Part shown: positions 33,355 through 43,527 of the stretch, piece after piece
How the letters are laid out: each line of letters starts with the position of its first letter
How positions within the stretch are numbered: the stretch's first letter is position 1
Assembly (NCBI RefSeq): GCF_016905445.1
Contig: NZ_JAFEXF010000015.1
Span: 1-64,000 of the forward strand
Reading direction: 5' to 3'
Source: Streptomyces sp. G44
Lineage (GTDB): Bacteria > Actinomycetota > Actinomycetes > Streptomycetales > Streptomycetaceae
DNA length: 64,000 bases
Program-made: the position numbers and the translations under genes
Notes under the pieces: model-generated
What the model was told of the DNA's origin: nothing
Seen by the model: the letters and a program-made list of their open reading frames with translations, nothing else
The model's database searches: none

Positions 33355-34556
33355 GCAACCAGGAGCTGACGGCGCGCTGGCAGGGCGCGCTCATGGACAA
33401 CTACGGCACGCCGCGGCTGCCCCTGGTGCGCGGCGCGGGCAGCACACTGTGGGACGCCGACGGCAAGGAGTACGTGGACTTCGTCGGCGGCATCGCCGTC
33501 AACGCGCTTGGCCACGCCCACCCGGCGGTCGTGGAGGCCGTGAGCGCCCAGATCGGCTCCCTCGGCCACGTCTCGAACCTCTTCGTCGCCGAGCCGCCCG
33601 TCCGGCTCGCCGAACGGCTCCTGGAGCTCTTCGGGCGCGAGGGCCGCGTGTTCTTCTGCAACTCCGGGGCCGAGGCCAACGAAGGCGCCTTCAAGATCGG
33701 CCGGCTGACCGGCCGCACCCACATGGTCGCCACCGACGGGGGCTTCCACGGCCGGACCATGGGCGCCCTCGCCCTCACCGGCCAGCCCGGCAAGCAGGAG
33801 CCGTTCCGGCCGCTGCCCGGCGACGTCACCCACGTCCCGTACGGCGACGCCGAGGCGCTGCGCGCAGCCGTCACGACCGAGACCGCCTTCGTGATCATCG
33901 AGCCGATCCAGGGCGAGAACGGCGTCATCGTGCCACCGGCGGGCTACCTGAAGGCGGCCAGAGAGATCACCCGCGCCACCGGGACCCTCCTCGTGCTTGA
34001 CGAGGTGCAGACCGGGATCGGCCGCACCGGCCACTGGTTCGAGCACCTCGCGCACGACGGCGTCGAGCCCGATGTCGTCACCCTCGCGAAGGGGCTCGGC
34101 GGCGGACTGCCGCTCGGCGCGACCGTCGCGTTCGGCGCCGCCGCGGAGCTGTTCAGGCCCGGTCACCACGGCACGACGTTCGGCGGGAACCCCGTCGCGT
34201 GCGCCGCGGGGCTCGCGGTCGTCGACACCATCGCCGCCGAGGGCCTGCTGGAGAACACCAAGCGGGCGGGCGAGAAGCTGCGGAGCGGGACCGAGGCGCT
34301 CGGGCACCGGCTCGTCGGGCATGTCAGGGGCGCGGGCCTGCTCCTGGGTATCGTGCTCACCGAGCCGCTCGCGCCGCAGGTCCAGCAGGCGGCTCAGGAC
34401 GCCGGCTTCCTGGTGAACGCCCCCGCCCCCGATGTCGTACGGCTGATGCCACCGCTGAACGTGCGCGACGACGAGGTGGAGGCGTTCCTCCGGGCGCTGC
34501 CCGGCGTACTGGACAAGGCCGCCGAGGCCGACGGGGACGGACGATCCGGAGAATGA
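33351..34556 (+). CDS. argD: Acetylornithine aminotransferase
   Basis: A 401-residue pyridoxal-phosphate enzyme converting N-acetylglutamate semialdehyde to N-acetylornithine with glutamate. The class III aminotransferase signature is present: [51 protein letters not shown], and the PLP lysine in [15 protein letters not shown], followed by [17 protein letters not shown] at 33351 overlaps argB by 4 nt. Confidence 0.97.
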   Translation: MSNQELTARWQGALMDNYGTPRLPLVRGAGSTLWDADGKEYVDFVGGIAVNALGHAHPAVVEAVSAQIGSLGHVSNLFVAEPPVRLAERLLELFGREGRVFFCNSGAEANEGAFKIGRLTGRTHMVATDGGFHGRTMGALALTGQPGKQEPFRPLPGDVTHVPYGDAEALRAAVTTETAFVIIEPIQGENGVIVPPAGYLKAAREITRATGTLLVLDEVQTGIGRTGHWFEHLAHDGVEPDVVTLAKGLGGGLPLGATVAFGAAAELFRPGHHGTTFGGNPVACAAGLAVVDTIAAEGLLENTKRAGEKLRSGTEALGHRLVGHVRGAGLLLGIVLTEPLAPQVQQAAQDAGFLVNAPAPDVVRLMPPLNVRDDEVEAFLRALPGVLDKAAEADGDGRSGE

Positions 34557-34563
34557 GACGACG

Positions 34564-35106
34564 ATGAGCCAGGCGCAAGGCAATGAGCACGGCGACCACA
34601 CGGGTCCCGCCGTGCCGCAGACCCGCACCGCACGCCACCGCCGGATCGTGGACATCCTCAACCGGCAGCCGGTGCGCTCCCAGAGCCAGCTCGCGAAGCT
34701 GCTCGCCGACGACGGCCTGACCGTCACTCAGGCGACGCTCTCGCGGGACCTGGACGAGCTGAACGCCGTGAAGATCCGCAACGCCGAGGGCGACCTCATC
34801 TACGCGGTGCCGAGCGAGGGCGGCTTCCGCACCCCGCGCGCGCCGCTCGGGGAGTCGGCCAAGGAGGAGCGGATGCGGCGGCTCTCCGCGGAGCTGCTGA
34901 TCTCCGCCGAGGCCTCGGCCAACCTCGTCGTGCTGCGGACGCCGCCGGGTGCCGCCCAGTTCCTGGCGTCCGCCATCGACCAGGCCGAACTGCACGACGT
35001 CCTCGGCACGATCGCGGGCGACGACACGCTGATGCTGATCAGCAGGGAGCCGGCGGGCGGCCAGGCGCTGGCCGACCACTTGCTGCGGCTGGCCTCCAAC
35101 GAGTGA
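34564..35106 (+). CDS. argR: Arginine repressor ArgR
   Basis: A 180-residue arginine-dependent hexameric repressor. The amino-terminal winged helix includes [20 protein letters not shown] and [20 protein letters not shown]; the carboxy-terminal arginine-binding domain contains [20 protein letters not shown] and [17 protein letters not shown] at 34564 is 7 nt past argD. Last gene of the operon, followed by a bidirectional hairpin. It should act on the sites upstream of argC and argH. Confidence 0.96.
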   Translation: MSQAQGNEHGDHTGPAVPQTRTARHRRIVDILNRQPVRSQSQLAKLLADDGLTVTQATLSRDLDELNAVKIRNAEGDLIYAVPSEGGFRTPRAPLGESAKEERMRRLSAELLISAEASANLVVLRTPPGAAQFLASAIDQAELHDVLGTIAGDDTLMLISREPAGGQALADHLLRLASNE

Positions 35107-35107
35107 C

Positions 35108-35124
35108 GCCGGGCCGCGCCCGGC
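35108..35124. terminator. Bidirectional terminator between argR and the symporter gene
   Basis: GCCGGGC (35108-35114) and GCCCGGC (35118-35124) form a perfect 7-bp stem around CGC, in the 24-nt gap between two convergent genes. Confidence 0.6.
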
Positions 35125-35130
35125 CCGTCC

Positions 35131-36114
35131 TCAGCCGCCGGACGGGCGTGGACTCCTGCGTGCCATCCACGCCGCCACCAGCGCCCCCGACACGTTGTGC
35201 CACACCGAGAACACCGCCGAGGGCAGCGCGGCCAGCGGGCTGAAGTGGGCCGTGGCCAGGGACGCCGCGAGGCCCGAGTTCTGCATGCCGACCTCGAAGG
35301 CCATGGCGCGGGAGGCGGGCGGGCCGAGGCGGGCCACCTTGCCCGCGCCGTAACCGAGCGCGAGGCCGAGGCCGTTGTGCAGGAACACCGCGAGGAACAC
35401 CAGTGCCGCGGCCGACTTGATGGCCGCGGCACTGCCCGCGACCACGATGGCCACGATCGCGGCGACGGTCAGCGCCGACAGCCACGGCAGCGCGCCGAGC
35501 ACCCGGTCGACGTAGCCCCCGAAGAGCAGCCGCACGGCCAGGCCGCCGAGCACCGGAAGCAGCACGGTCTTGAGGATGTCCGTGACCATCGAGCCCGCGT
35601 CGACGGGCAGGTACTCGCCCGCGAGCAGCAGCGTCAGCGGCGGCGTGACCAGCGGCGCGAGGACGGTAGAGACGGTGGCGACCGAGACGGACAGCGCCAC
35701 GTCGCCGCGCGCCAGATACGTCACCACGTTCGACGCGGTGCCGCTCGGGGCGCAGCCCACCAGGATCACCCCGGCCGCCAACTGCGGGGAGAGCCCGAGT
35801 CCGTGGGCGATCAGCCAGCCGAGCCCCGGCATGATCACGTAGTGCGCGACGAGCCCGAGCGCCACGGCCCAGGGCCGCTTGACGACGCCCTGGAAGTCCA
35901 GCGGGGTCATGGTCAGCCCCATGCAGAACATCACCACGCCCAGCAGATACGGGACGTGGGTGCCCCACCCTTCGAACGCCCCCGGCGCGGCGAGGCCGAC
36001 GGCGCCGGCGGCCAGGACGAGGACGGGGAAGACGGTCACGGCGCGGCGGGCGGCCTGGTCGGCGCCGCTCGTGCCGTCGTCGGCGGGGTGAGGGATCGTC
36101 TGTTCGGCTCGCAC
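35131..36114 (-). CDS. Bile acid:sodium symporter family (SBF) transporter
   Basis: An integral membrane protein of about 327 residues with nine to ten helices. Family motifs are LLGVVMFCMGLTMTPLDFQG, LIAHGLGLSPQLAAGVILVG and the sodium-site loop GCAPSGTASNVVTYLARGD, then FEVGMQNSGLAASLATAHF. Bacterial members carry pantoate, sulfated or organic-acid substrates; this one cannot be specified. The start is uncertain: GTG 36114 is used, with TTG codons upstream at 36126 and 36150 also in frame and no clear ribosome-binding site. Confidence 0.85.
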   Translation of the reverse strand: MRAEQTIPHPADDGTSGADQAARRAVTVFPVLVLAAGAVGLAAPGAFEGWGTHVPYLLGVVMFCMGLTMTPLDFQGVVKRPWAVALGLVAHYVIMPGLGWLIAHGLGLSPQLAAGVILVGCAPSGTASNVVTYLARGDVALSVSVATVSTVLAPLVTPPLTLLLAGEYLPVDAGSMVTDILKTVLLPVLGGLAVRLLFGGYVDRVLGALPWLSALTVAAIVAIVVAGSAAAIKSAAALVFLAVFLHNGLGLALGYGAGKVARLGPPASRAMAFEVGMQNSGLAASLATAHFSPLAALPSAVFSVWHNVSGALVAAWMARRSPRPSGG

Positions 36115-36197
36115 GGCGCGATGCAACGCCCCGGCCCCGCACGCGTGCAACCCCGTCTCGATATGTGGTCCCTACACGAAGAGTCGGGCCAGGGGGC

Positions 36198-36908
36198 TCA
36201 GTACCGCGTGAGGGCGGTCGGCCCCGAGTCCGTCCCGATCGCGAGGTGGGGCCCGCGGTCCGGGTCCGCCCACCGCAGGATCGCGCGCATCGCCTCCGCG
36301 GGCACCGAGACGCACCCCGCCGTCGCGCCCTCCCCGTCGACGTGCAGGAAGATCCCGGCGCCCCGCCCGCGCACCGGCGAGGCGTAGTTGAAGTCGGTCA
36401 CGAGGGCGTGCGCGTACTGCGTGCCGTACGTGATCAGGTGCTCGGCCTCGGCGGCGCGGCAGTCGGCGGCCCGCGGCTCGGACCAGCGGTTGTAGGCGCC
36501 CGAGCCGTTGTCCTGACACCACCAGGACTCCTTCGTCACCTGGCGGTAGGGGTACCGGGCGCCGTCGGGCTTCGGCGCGATCCCGAAGGCGTACGGGAGT
36601 CCGTACAGCCCGGTGGGTGTCGTGCGCGTCCCCTGCGTGCGCGAGGCGCCCTCCGTCAGGCCGTTCGCCCCGAACCGGGCGGGGGCGGAGCCCGCCGCCA
36701 CCCAGCGCCCGTCGCGCCGGTCCCACCAGGTGAGCATGCCGGTGGTGGCGGTGGCGCGGGGCGCCTCGGCGGTGATGAGCTGGCTGCCGCCGCCGGTGTC
36801 GGCCATCCGCTCGGGCAGCGACGGCCCCGCGCCGGGCGGCGCCGCCCCGGCCGTGCCGAGGGCGGCGAGCAGGAGTGCGGCGGCGAGGGCGACGGCTCGG
36901 GGGCGCAT
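36198..36908 (-). CDS. Exported L,D-transpeptidase-family protein
   Basis: A 236-residue protein with an amino-terminal signal peptide (MRPRAVALAAALLLAALGTA, then GAAPPG). The YkuD-type catalytic motif is present at the end: IFLHVDGEGATAGCVSVP, giving His and nucleophilic Cys. TPTGLYGLPYAFGIAP and ALVTDFNYASPVRGRGAGIF also fit the fold. It may cross-link peptidoglycan stem peptides; the group with the short HxDGxGxTxGC motif is less studied than classical LDTs. It follows the PPOX gene by 3 nt and is probably co-transcribed with it. Confidence 0.82.
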   Translation of the reverse strand: MRPRAVALAAALLLAALGTAGAAPPGAGPSLPERMADTGGGSQLITAEAPRATATTGMLTWWDRRDGRWVAAGSAPARFGANGLTEGASRTQGTRTTPTGLYGLPYAFGIAPKPDGARYPYRQVTKESWWCQDNGSGAYNRWSEPRAADCRAAEAEHLITYGTQYAHALVTDFNYASPVRGRGAGIFLHVDGEGATAGCVSVPAEAMRAILRWADPDRGPHLAIGTDSGPTALTRY

Positions 36909-36911
36909 GGT

Positions 36912-37499
36912 TCAGACGGTAGAGGGCGGCAGCGGCAGCGGCAGCCCGGGCAGTCCGTCGATGCTCCGCGCGATGTACTCCTTCTTGCCGAAGTAGGCGC
37001 TCAGAGAGGCGTCGTCCTCCCGCCCGAACCGCTTGCCGTGCAGGTCGCGGTCCTCGTCGTACGTCATGAAGGGCACCGCGTAGCCACAGGTGTCCCGGAC
37101 GAGGTCGGCCGTCACGAGGATGACGGCGCGCAGGCCGTGCGGCGCGGGGTCGATGTCCGGGAAGTGGCCGAGCAGGTCCGTGAAGCGCGGGTCGTCCCGG
37201 AAGACGGGTTCGCCGCGGCCGTGCACCCGCACGATGTTGGGCGGCCCCTGGAAGGCGCACCACATCAGCGTGATGCGGCCGCTCTCCCGCAGATGGGCGA
37301 TGGTCTCGGCGTTGCTGCCCGCGAAGTCCAGGTAGGCGACGGTCAGGTCGTCGACGATGGCGAAGGAGCCCTTGAGGCCTTTGGGGGAGAGGTTGATCGT
37401 GCCGTCACCGGAAAGGGGAGCGGTCGCCGTGAAGAACATCGGCTGTTCCTCGATGAAGGTGCGGAGCCTGCCGTCTATGCGTGCGTAGGTCTTTCCCAT
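36912..37499 (-). CDS. Pyridoxamine 5'-phosphate oxidase-family flavoprotein
   Basis: A 195-residue split-barrel protein. FTATAPLSGDGTINLSPKGL, AYLDFAGSNAETIAHLRESG, RITLMWCAFQGPPNIVRVHG and CGYAVPFMTYDEDRDLHGKR match PPOX-family proteins with a flavin or F420 site, length usual for the group. True vitamin B6 function is unlikely. ATG at 37499 is chosen because TAAATT (37507-37512, minus strand) is a -10 box 7 nt upstream and no ribosome-binding site exists for it; the frame extends further up to 37550 across that promoter. Confidence 0.82.
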   Translation of the reverse strand: MGKTYARIDGRLRTFIEEQPMFFTATAPLSGDGTINLSPKGLKGSFAIVDDLTVAYLDFAGSNAETIAHLRESGRITLMWCAFQGPPNIVRVHGRGEPVFRDDPRFTDLLGHFPDIDPAPHGLRAVILVTADLVRDTCGYAVPFMTYDEDRDLHGKRFGREDDASLSAYFGKKEYIARSIDGLPGLPLPLPPSTV

Positions 37500-37583
37500 G
37501 GGGCTGAATTTATCCCCGAAAACCTTCGCCTGTCTAACGACTTCCCGCATTCATTCCGGCGGGACGCGTGACGGGGCGGCCGA

Positions 37584-37622
37584 TTGACGAATCATGCGGT
37601 GTTCTGCATACTCATGCATCAT
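37584..37622 (+). promoter_or_regulatory. argH promoter with ARG-box-like sites
   Basis: TTGACG (37584-37589) and CATACT (37607-37612) are -35 and -10 boxes with a 17-bp spacer. ATCATGCGGTGTTCTGCATA (37591-37610) and CTCATGCATC (37611-37620) contain repeated TGCAT/ATGCAT half-sites like those at argC. A repressor bound here would block the -10 region. Confidence 0.65.
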
Positions 37623-37646
37623 GGCGTACGGCGGTGCGTCCACGAG

Positions 37647-37679
37647 TGACAGCCCGATGACAGCCCTGATGACAGCCCT
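37647..37679 (+). repeat. Tandem 12-bp repeat in the argH leader
   Basis: GATGACAGCCCT is repeated exactly at 37656-37667 and 37668-37679, preceded by a partial copy TGACAGCCC at 37647-37655. It lies 15-47 nt before argH, adjoining its ribosome-binding site GAGGAG. Confidence 0.8.
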
Positions 37680-37681
37680 GA

Positions 37682-39124
<1,443 letters not shown>

Positions 39125-39255
39125 CGTGGGGCGTAGGGGGCGTGGGGGCGCGGCGGTGACGTGGGGCGCGGGGAGCGGTCGCGGGGGTGGAGCGGGTGAC
39201 GTGACGCGCGGCGGGTTACGTTGGCGGGAAGACCCCCTGCGACGAGGAGTTCGCG

Positions 39256-40230
39256 ATGCCCTTCACCCGGCTGGCCGCAGCCACGACCCCGACCGCGCAC
39301 ATCGGGATCGGCCTCGCCGCCGTCGGCAGGCCCGGCTACATCACGCTGGGCCGCGAGGGCGACCTGCCGCCGTCCCGCAGCGTCGAGGCACTGCGCGAGC
39401 GCGCCTTCGAACTCCTCGACGCCGCGTACGCGTCGGGGGTCCGCTACGTCGACGTGGCGCGCTCCTACGGCTGTTCGGAGGAGTTCCTCGCCGACTGGCT
39501 GCGGGCGAGGCCCGGCAACCGTGACGTCGTCGTCGGCAGCAAGTGGGGCTATGCGTACACGGCCGGCTGGCGCACCGACGCCGAGGGCCCCCACGAGGTC
39601 AAGGACCACAGCGTCGCCGCCTACGACCGGCAGCGCGCGGAGAGCGCCGAACTGCTCGGCGACCGGCTCGACCTCTACCAGATCCACTCCGTCACGCCCG
39701 AGAGTCCGGCGCTCACCGACAAGGAGCTCCACGGGCGCCTCGCCGGGCTGGCCGACGCGGGTGTGACCGTCGGCCTCTCCGTGAGCGGCCCCGAGCAGGC
39801 GGCGGCGATCCGCGCCGCCCTTGAGGTGACCGTGGACGGGGAGCCGCTCTTCCGTACCGTCCAGGCGACGTACAACCTCCTGGAGACCTCGGCGGGCCCC
39901 GCGCTCGCCGAGGCGCACGAAGCGGGCCTCACCGTCATCGTCAAGGAGGGCATGGCCAACGGCCGCCTCGCCGCCCCGCACGCGCCCGCGCCGCTGCGCG
40001 AGGTCGCCGAGGAGACGGGGCTCGGCTGCGACGCGGTGGCGCTCGCCGCCCCGCTCCGCGAGCCGTGGGCCGGGGTCGTCCTGTCCGGGGCGGCGACCGC
40101 GGTCCAGCTCGTCTCCAATCTGCACGTGACCGCCGTCGACCTGGACGTGAGCCGCCTGGAGCGGCTCGCGGGGCTGGCGGAGGAGCCGCGGGAGTACTGG
40201 GCGCGGCGAGCCGACCTGCCGTGGCACTGA
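39256..40230 (+). CDS. Aldo/keto reductase
   Basis: A 324-residue AKR. Asp and Tyr are in [20 protein letters not shown], Lys in [14 protein letters not shown] and His in [13 protein letters not shown], so the catalytic tetrad is complete. The carboxy-terminal cofactor region ([16 protein letters not shown]) is divergent from the usual IPGxR pattern, so cofactor preference is uncertain. ATG follows GACGAGGAG. It lies upstream of and in the same direction as the tetR/MFS pair but has its own 66-nt gap, so it is probably separate. Confidence 0.85.
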   Translation: MPFTRLAAATTPTAHIGIGLAAVGRPGYITLGREGDLPPSRSVEALRERAFELLDAAYASGVRYVDVARSYGCSEEFLADWLRARPGNRDVVVGSKWGYAYTAGWRTDAEGPHEVKDHSVAAYDRQRAESAELLGDRLDLYQIHSVTPESPALTDKELHGRLAGLADAGVTVGLSVSGPEQAAAIRAALEVTVDGEPLFRTVQATYNLLETSAGPALAEAHEAGLTVIVKEGMANGRLAAPHAPAPLREVAEETGLGCDAVALAAPLREPWAGVVLSGAATAVQLVSNLHVTAVDLDVSRLERLAGLAEEPREYWARRADLPWH

Positions 40231-40247
40231 CCCCGCCAGCACCCTTC

Positions 40248-40298
40248 GAGACATCATTATGAGACATTTACGTCTCAACGGGCGTATGGTCGTCTCAT
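40248..40298 (+). promoter_or_regulatory. Nested TetR operators and leaderless promoter
   Basis: GAGACAT occurs at 40248-40254 and 40261-40267, and its complement GTCTCA at 40272-40277 and 40292-40297. The inner pair forms TGAGAC-N6-GTCTCA (40260-40277). The outer pair brackets the promoter. TATGGT (40285-40290) is a -10 box 6 nt before the tetR ATG, so the last half-site overlaps the start codon. Confidence 0.72.
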
Positions 40299-40848
40299 GT
40301 CTGTCGATCGCGACCAGGTCCTGCGCAGCGCCGCGGCCCTGCTCACCCGAAAATCCACCTCCACCATGGACGAGGTCGCCCGCGCCGCCGGGATCAGCCG
40401 GGCGACCCTGCACCGCCACTTCGCGGGCCGCGACGCCCTCGTACGCGCCCTGGAGGAGCTCGGACTCCAGGAGTGCGAGGCGGCCCTGGACCGGGCGGGA
40501 CTCGGGGAGGGCGGCGCGCAGGAGTCCCTGCGGCGCCTGGTGAAGGAGCTCGAGCCCGCCGCCGGGCTCCTGGCGTTCCTCTACACCGAGAACCAGCTGT
40601 TCGAGGGGGAGACGCAGCACGAGGGCTGGTCCCGGATCGACGCCCGTCTCGCCGCGCTCTTCCGGCGCGGCCAGGAGAGCGGGGAATTCCGCATCGACCT
40701 GACCCCCGCCTGGCTCACCGAGGCGCTCTACGGCCTCATCGGGTCGGGCGCCTGGGCCGTGCAGGACGGCCGGGTGGCGGCCAAGGACGTCTCATACATG
40801 ATCTCCGAGCTGCTGATCGGCGGCGCACGACGGAGAGTGGAGTCATGA
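40297..40848 (+). CDS. TetR-family repressor of the second MFS pump
   Basis: A 183-residue regulator with helix-turn-helix STMDEVARAAGISRATLHRH followed by FAGRDALVRALEELG, and a ligand-binding domain (AGLLAFLYTENQLFEGE, WLTEALYGLIGSGAWAVQDG). ATG at 40297 is preferred because of the leaderless -10 box at 40285-40290. The stop overlaps the MFS start (ATGA), so pump and repressor are made together and controlled by the nested GAGAC/GTCTC sites. Confidence 0.85.
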   Translation: MSVDRDQVLRSAAALLTRKSTSTMDEVARAAGISRATLHRHFAGRDALVRALEELGLQECEAALDRAGLGEGGAQESLRRLVKELEPAAGLLAFLYTENQLFEGETQHEGWSRIDARLAALFRRGQESGEFRIDLTPAWLTEALYGLIGSGAWAVQDGRVAAKDVSYMISELLIGGARRRVES

Positions 40849-42401
40849 CCAGCACACACCAGCGGGCCTCCGGGGCCGACGTGGAGCGCGGCCCCGGCCG
40901 CTGGCTCGCGCTCGCCGTACTCGTTCTCGCCGTGCTCCTGGTCGCCGTTGACGCGACCGTGCTCGGCCTGGCGACGCCGTACATCAGCGAGGACCTCAAA
41001 CCCTCCGGCACCCAGCTGCTGTGGATCGGTGACGTCTACTCCTTCGTCATCGCCGGCCTGCTGGTCTCCATGGGCAGCCTCGGCGACCGCATCGGCCGGA
41101 AGAAGCTCCTGCTCACCGGCGCCGTCGCCTTCGGCGCGGTCTCCGTCCTCAACGCCTACGCCACCAGCCCGGAGCTGATGATCCTGGCCCGCGCGCTGCT
41201 CGGCGTCGCGGGCGCGACCCTGATGCCGTCCACGCTGGCGCTGATCCGCAACATCTTCCACGACCCGCGCGAGCGCAGCCTCGCGGTCGGCATCTGGGGC
41301 GCCATGGCGTCCGCGGGCGCGGCCGTGGGGCCCGTGGTCGGCGGCTTCCTGCTCGAACACTTCTGGTGGGGTTCGGTCTTCCTCATCAACCTGCCGGTGA
41401 TGGCAGTACTCGTCCTCGTCGGCATCAAACTGCTGCCCGAGTCCAAGAACCCGGCGCCGGGCCCCTGGGACCTGATCAGCGTCGGGCTCTCCCTCGTCGG
41501 CATGATCGCCGTGGTGTACGCCATCAAGGAGGCGGCCGCGCACGGTCCGCGCTGGGACGTCGTGGTGGCTGCGGTCATCGGCGCGGCGGCACTCACCTGG
41601 TTTGTACGCCGCCAACTGACCCTCCCGGCGCCCCTGCTGGACATGCGGCTCTTCCGGAACCGGGGCTTCTCCGGGGCGGTGCTCGCCGACCTGCTGACCG
41701 TCCTCGGCCTCTCCGGCCTGGTCTTCTTCCTCTCCCAGTTCCTGCAACTGGTCCAGGGCAGGCGACCGTTCGAGGCGGGCCTCGCGGAACTCCCCGCCGC
41801 CGTCGGCGCGGTGGCGGCGGGCCTCATCGCGGGCGTGGTGGCGCGGCGCTTCTCCGTCCGGATCGTGGTCGCGGGCGGCCTCGCGGCGGTGGGCCTGGCG
41901 CTCGCCGCGCTCACGGGCCTGAGCCAGCACACCGGCTATCCGCTGCTCGGCGCCTCGCTCCTGGTCGTCGGCATCGGCGCGGGCTTCTCCTTCACGGTGA
42001 CCGCCGACGTCATCCTCTCCAGCGTCCCCAAGGACCAGGCGGGCGCGGCCTCCGCGGTCTCGGAAACGGCGTACGAACTGGGCGCGGCCCTCGGCATCGC
42101 CCTCCTCGGCTCCATCGTCACCGGCGTCTACCGCGACTTCACGGCCCCACCGGGCACTCCGCCCGACGTGGCGTCGGCGTCCCACGAGTCCCTGGGCGGC
42201 GCGGTGGAATCGGTGACGTCCCTGCCGCCCCACGAGGCGAACGCCCTCCTGGAATCGGCCCAGACGGCTTTCGTGGACGGCCTGAGACTGGCGGCAACAG
42301 CGGGCGCGGCGGTCCTCCTGGCGACGGCGATAGCGGCGTGGTTCCTCCTGAAGGGCCAAAAACTGGAAGAAAGCCCGGACCCCACGGAGGACGCCCCGTA
42401 G
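40845..42401 (+). CDS. MFS drug/proton antiporter (DHA2 family, 14 helices)
   Basis: A 518-residue efflux transporter of the QacA/SmvA group. Helix 1 has the DHA2 pattern VLLVAVDATVLGLATPYI, and motif A is GSLGDRIGRKKLLLTG. Motif C-like GAMASAGAAVGPVVGGFL follows; FTVTADVILSSVPKDQAGAA is typical of the carboxy-terminal half. Likely substrates are cationic dyes, antiseptics or an endogenous antibiotic. It is coupled to the tetR gene by the ATGA overlap. A 69-bp tandem array begins 24 nt after the stop. Confidence 0.9.
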   Translation: MTSTHQRASGADVERGPGRWLALAVLVLAVLLVAVDATVLGLATPYISEDLKPSGTQLLWIGDVYSFVIAGLLVSMGSLGDRIGRKKLLLTGAVAFGAVSVLNAYATSPELMILARALLGVAGATLMPSTLALIRNIFHDPRERSLAVGIWGAMASAGAAVGPVVGGFLLEHFWWGSVFLINLPVMAVLVLVGIKLLPESKNPAPGPWDLISVGLSLVGMIAVVYAIKEAAAHGPRWDVVVAAVIGAAALTWFVRRQLTLPAPLLDMRLFRNRGFSGAVLADLLTVLGLSGLVFFLSQFLQLVQGRRPFEAGLAELPAAVGAVAAGLIAGVVARRFSVRIVVAGGLAAVGLALAALTGLSQHTGYPLLGASLLVVGIGAGFSFTVTADVILSSVPKDQAGAASAVSETAYELGAALGIALLGSIVTGVYRDFTAPPGTPPDVASASHESLGGAVESVTSLPPHEANALLESAQTAFVDGLRLAATAGAAVLLATAIAAWFLLKGQKLEESPDPTEDAP

Positions 42402-42424
42402 GGGGCGCGACCAGCAACGGTGGG

Positions 42425-42755
42425 CTGCGGCCCCGTAAGGGGGCGCGGGGAACGGCGCGAGTAACCACGACGGGCCTGCGGGGACAGGCGGGGCTGCGGC
42501 CCCGTAGGGGGGCGCGGGGAACGGCGCGAGCAACCACGACGGGCCTGCGGGGACAGGCGGGGCCGCGGCCCCGTAAGGGGGCGCGGGGAACGGCGCGAGC
42601 AACCACGACGAACCCGCGGGGACAGGCGGGGCCGCGGCCCCGTAAGGGGGCGCGGGGAACGGCGCGAGCAACCACGACGAACCCGCGGGGACAGGCGGGG
42701 CCGCGGCCCCGCAAGGGGCGCGAGCAACTACAACGAACCCGCAGCCACACGCAGG
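42425..42755. repeat. 69-bp tandem hairpin array
   Basis: Four complete, nearly identical 69-bp units (42425-42493, 42494-42562, 42563-42631, 42632-42700) and a degenerate fifth to about 42755. Each unit runs CTGCGGCCCCGTAAGGGGGC, GCGGGGAACGGCGCGAGCAA, CCACGACGGGCCTGCGGGGA and CAGGCGGGG. CCCC-GTAA-GGGG and other arms make every unit fold. Units 1-2 carry GACGGGCCTG, whereas 3-4 carry GACGAACCCG, so pairs were duplicated stepwise. It fills the gap between two convergent genes. The whole 42402-42855 interval has no supported gene. Confidence 0.93.
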
Positions 42756-42855
42756 CCTATCCCCCCCAGAACACGCAACGCCCGCCCCGGCCCGAAGGGC
42801 AAAGCCCCCCACACCGACGCGGGCGCACAAACCAATCCGCCCAAGCCCCGCAGGG

Positions 42856-43527
42856 CTACGCCGCCTTGGCCTTGGTGGCGTACATGTCCACGTACTCCTG
42901 CCCGGACAGCCGCATGACCTCCGCCATCACGGAATCCGTCACCGCCCGCAGCACATACCGGTCCCGGTCCATCCCGTCGTACCGCGAGAACTCCATCGCC
43001 TCACCGAACCGCACCGTCACCTTGCCCGGCCGCGGCAGCCCCTTGCCGCCGGGCTGAAGCTTGTCCGTGCCGATCATCGCGAACGGCACGACCGGCGCCC
43101 CGGTCATCAGCGTCAGCCGCGCGATGCCCGTACGCCCCCGGTACAGCCGCCCGTCGGGCGACCGCGTGCCCTCGGGGTAGATGCCGAAGACCTTGCCGTC
43201 GTCGAGGATGCGCCGCCCGGTCATCAGCGCGGCGACACCACCGCGCCCGCCGTCACGGTCCACCGGGATCATGCCGACGCCCGTGAAGAACCACGCCATC
43301 AGCCGGCCCTTGAGCCCCTTGCCGGTGACGTACTCGTCCTTGCCGATGAAGAACACCGGACGGTTGGTCACGAGCGGCAGGATCATCGAGTCGATGAACG
43401 TCAGGTGGTTTCCGGCCAGAATGACGGGCCCGGTCCCGGGAATGTTCTCGGCGCCTTCTACCCGTGGGCGGAACATCAGGCGCAAGATCGGTCCGAGCAC
43501 TGCCTTGATGAGCGCTAGACGGGACAA
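42856..43527 (-). CDS. Lysophospholipid acyltransferase (PlsC-like)
   Basis: A membrane-associated acyltransferase of about 223 residues, probably adding the second acyl chain in phosphatidic acid synthesis. The motif HX4D is in LAGNHLTFIDSMILPLV; the glycerophosphate-binding motif is FGIYPEGTRSPDGRLYRG; VVPFAMIGTDKLQPGGKG is block IV. The start is uncertain: TTG at 43527 is chosen because GGAGGG lies 4 nt upstream, giving a protein beginning MLSRLALIKAVLGP. Another TTG at 43545 has no ribosome-binding site. Confidence 0.86.
   Translation of the reverse strand: MSRLALIKAVLGPILRLMFRPRVEGAENIPGTGPVILAGNHLTFIDSMILPLVTNRPVFFIGKDEYVTGKGLKGRLMAWFFTGVGMIPVDRDGGRGGVAALMTGRRILDDGKVFGIYPEGTRSPDGRLYRGRTGIARLTLMTGAPVVPFAMIGTDKLQPGGKGLPRPGKVTVRFGEAMEFSRYDGMDRDRYVLRAVTDSVMAEVMRLSGQEYVDMYATKAKAA

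Noticed and set aside
41366..43057. An open plus-strand frame through the 69-bp array encoding 23-residue repeats
   Set aside because: It starts inside the MFS gene in another frame, and the array period is a multiple of three so the frame stays open by chance; no start or ribosome-binding site fits.
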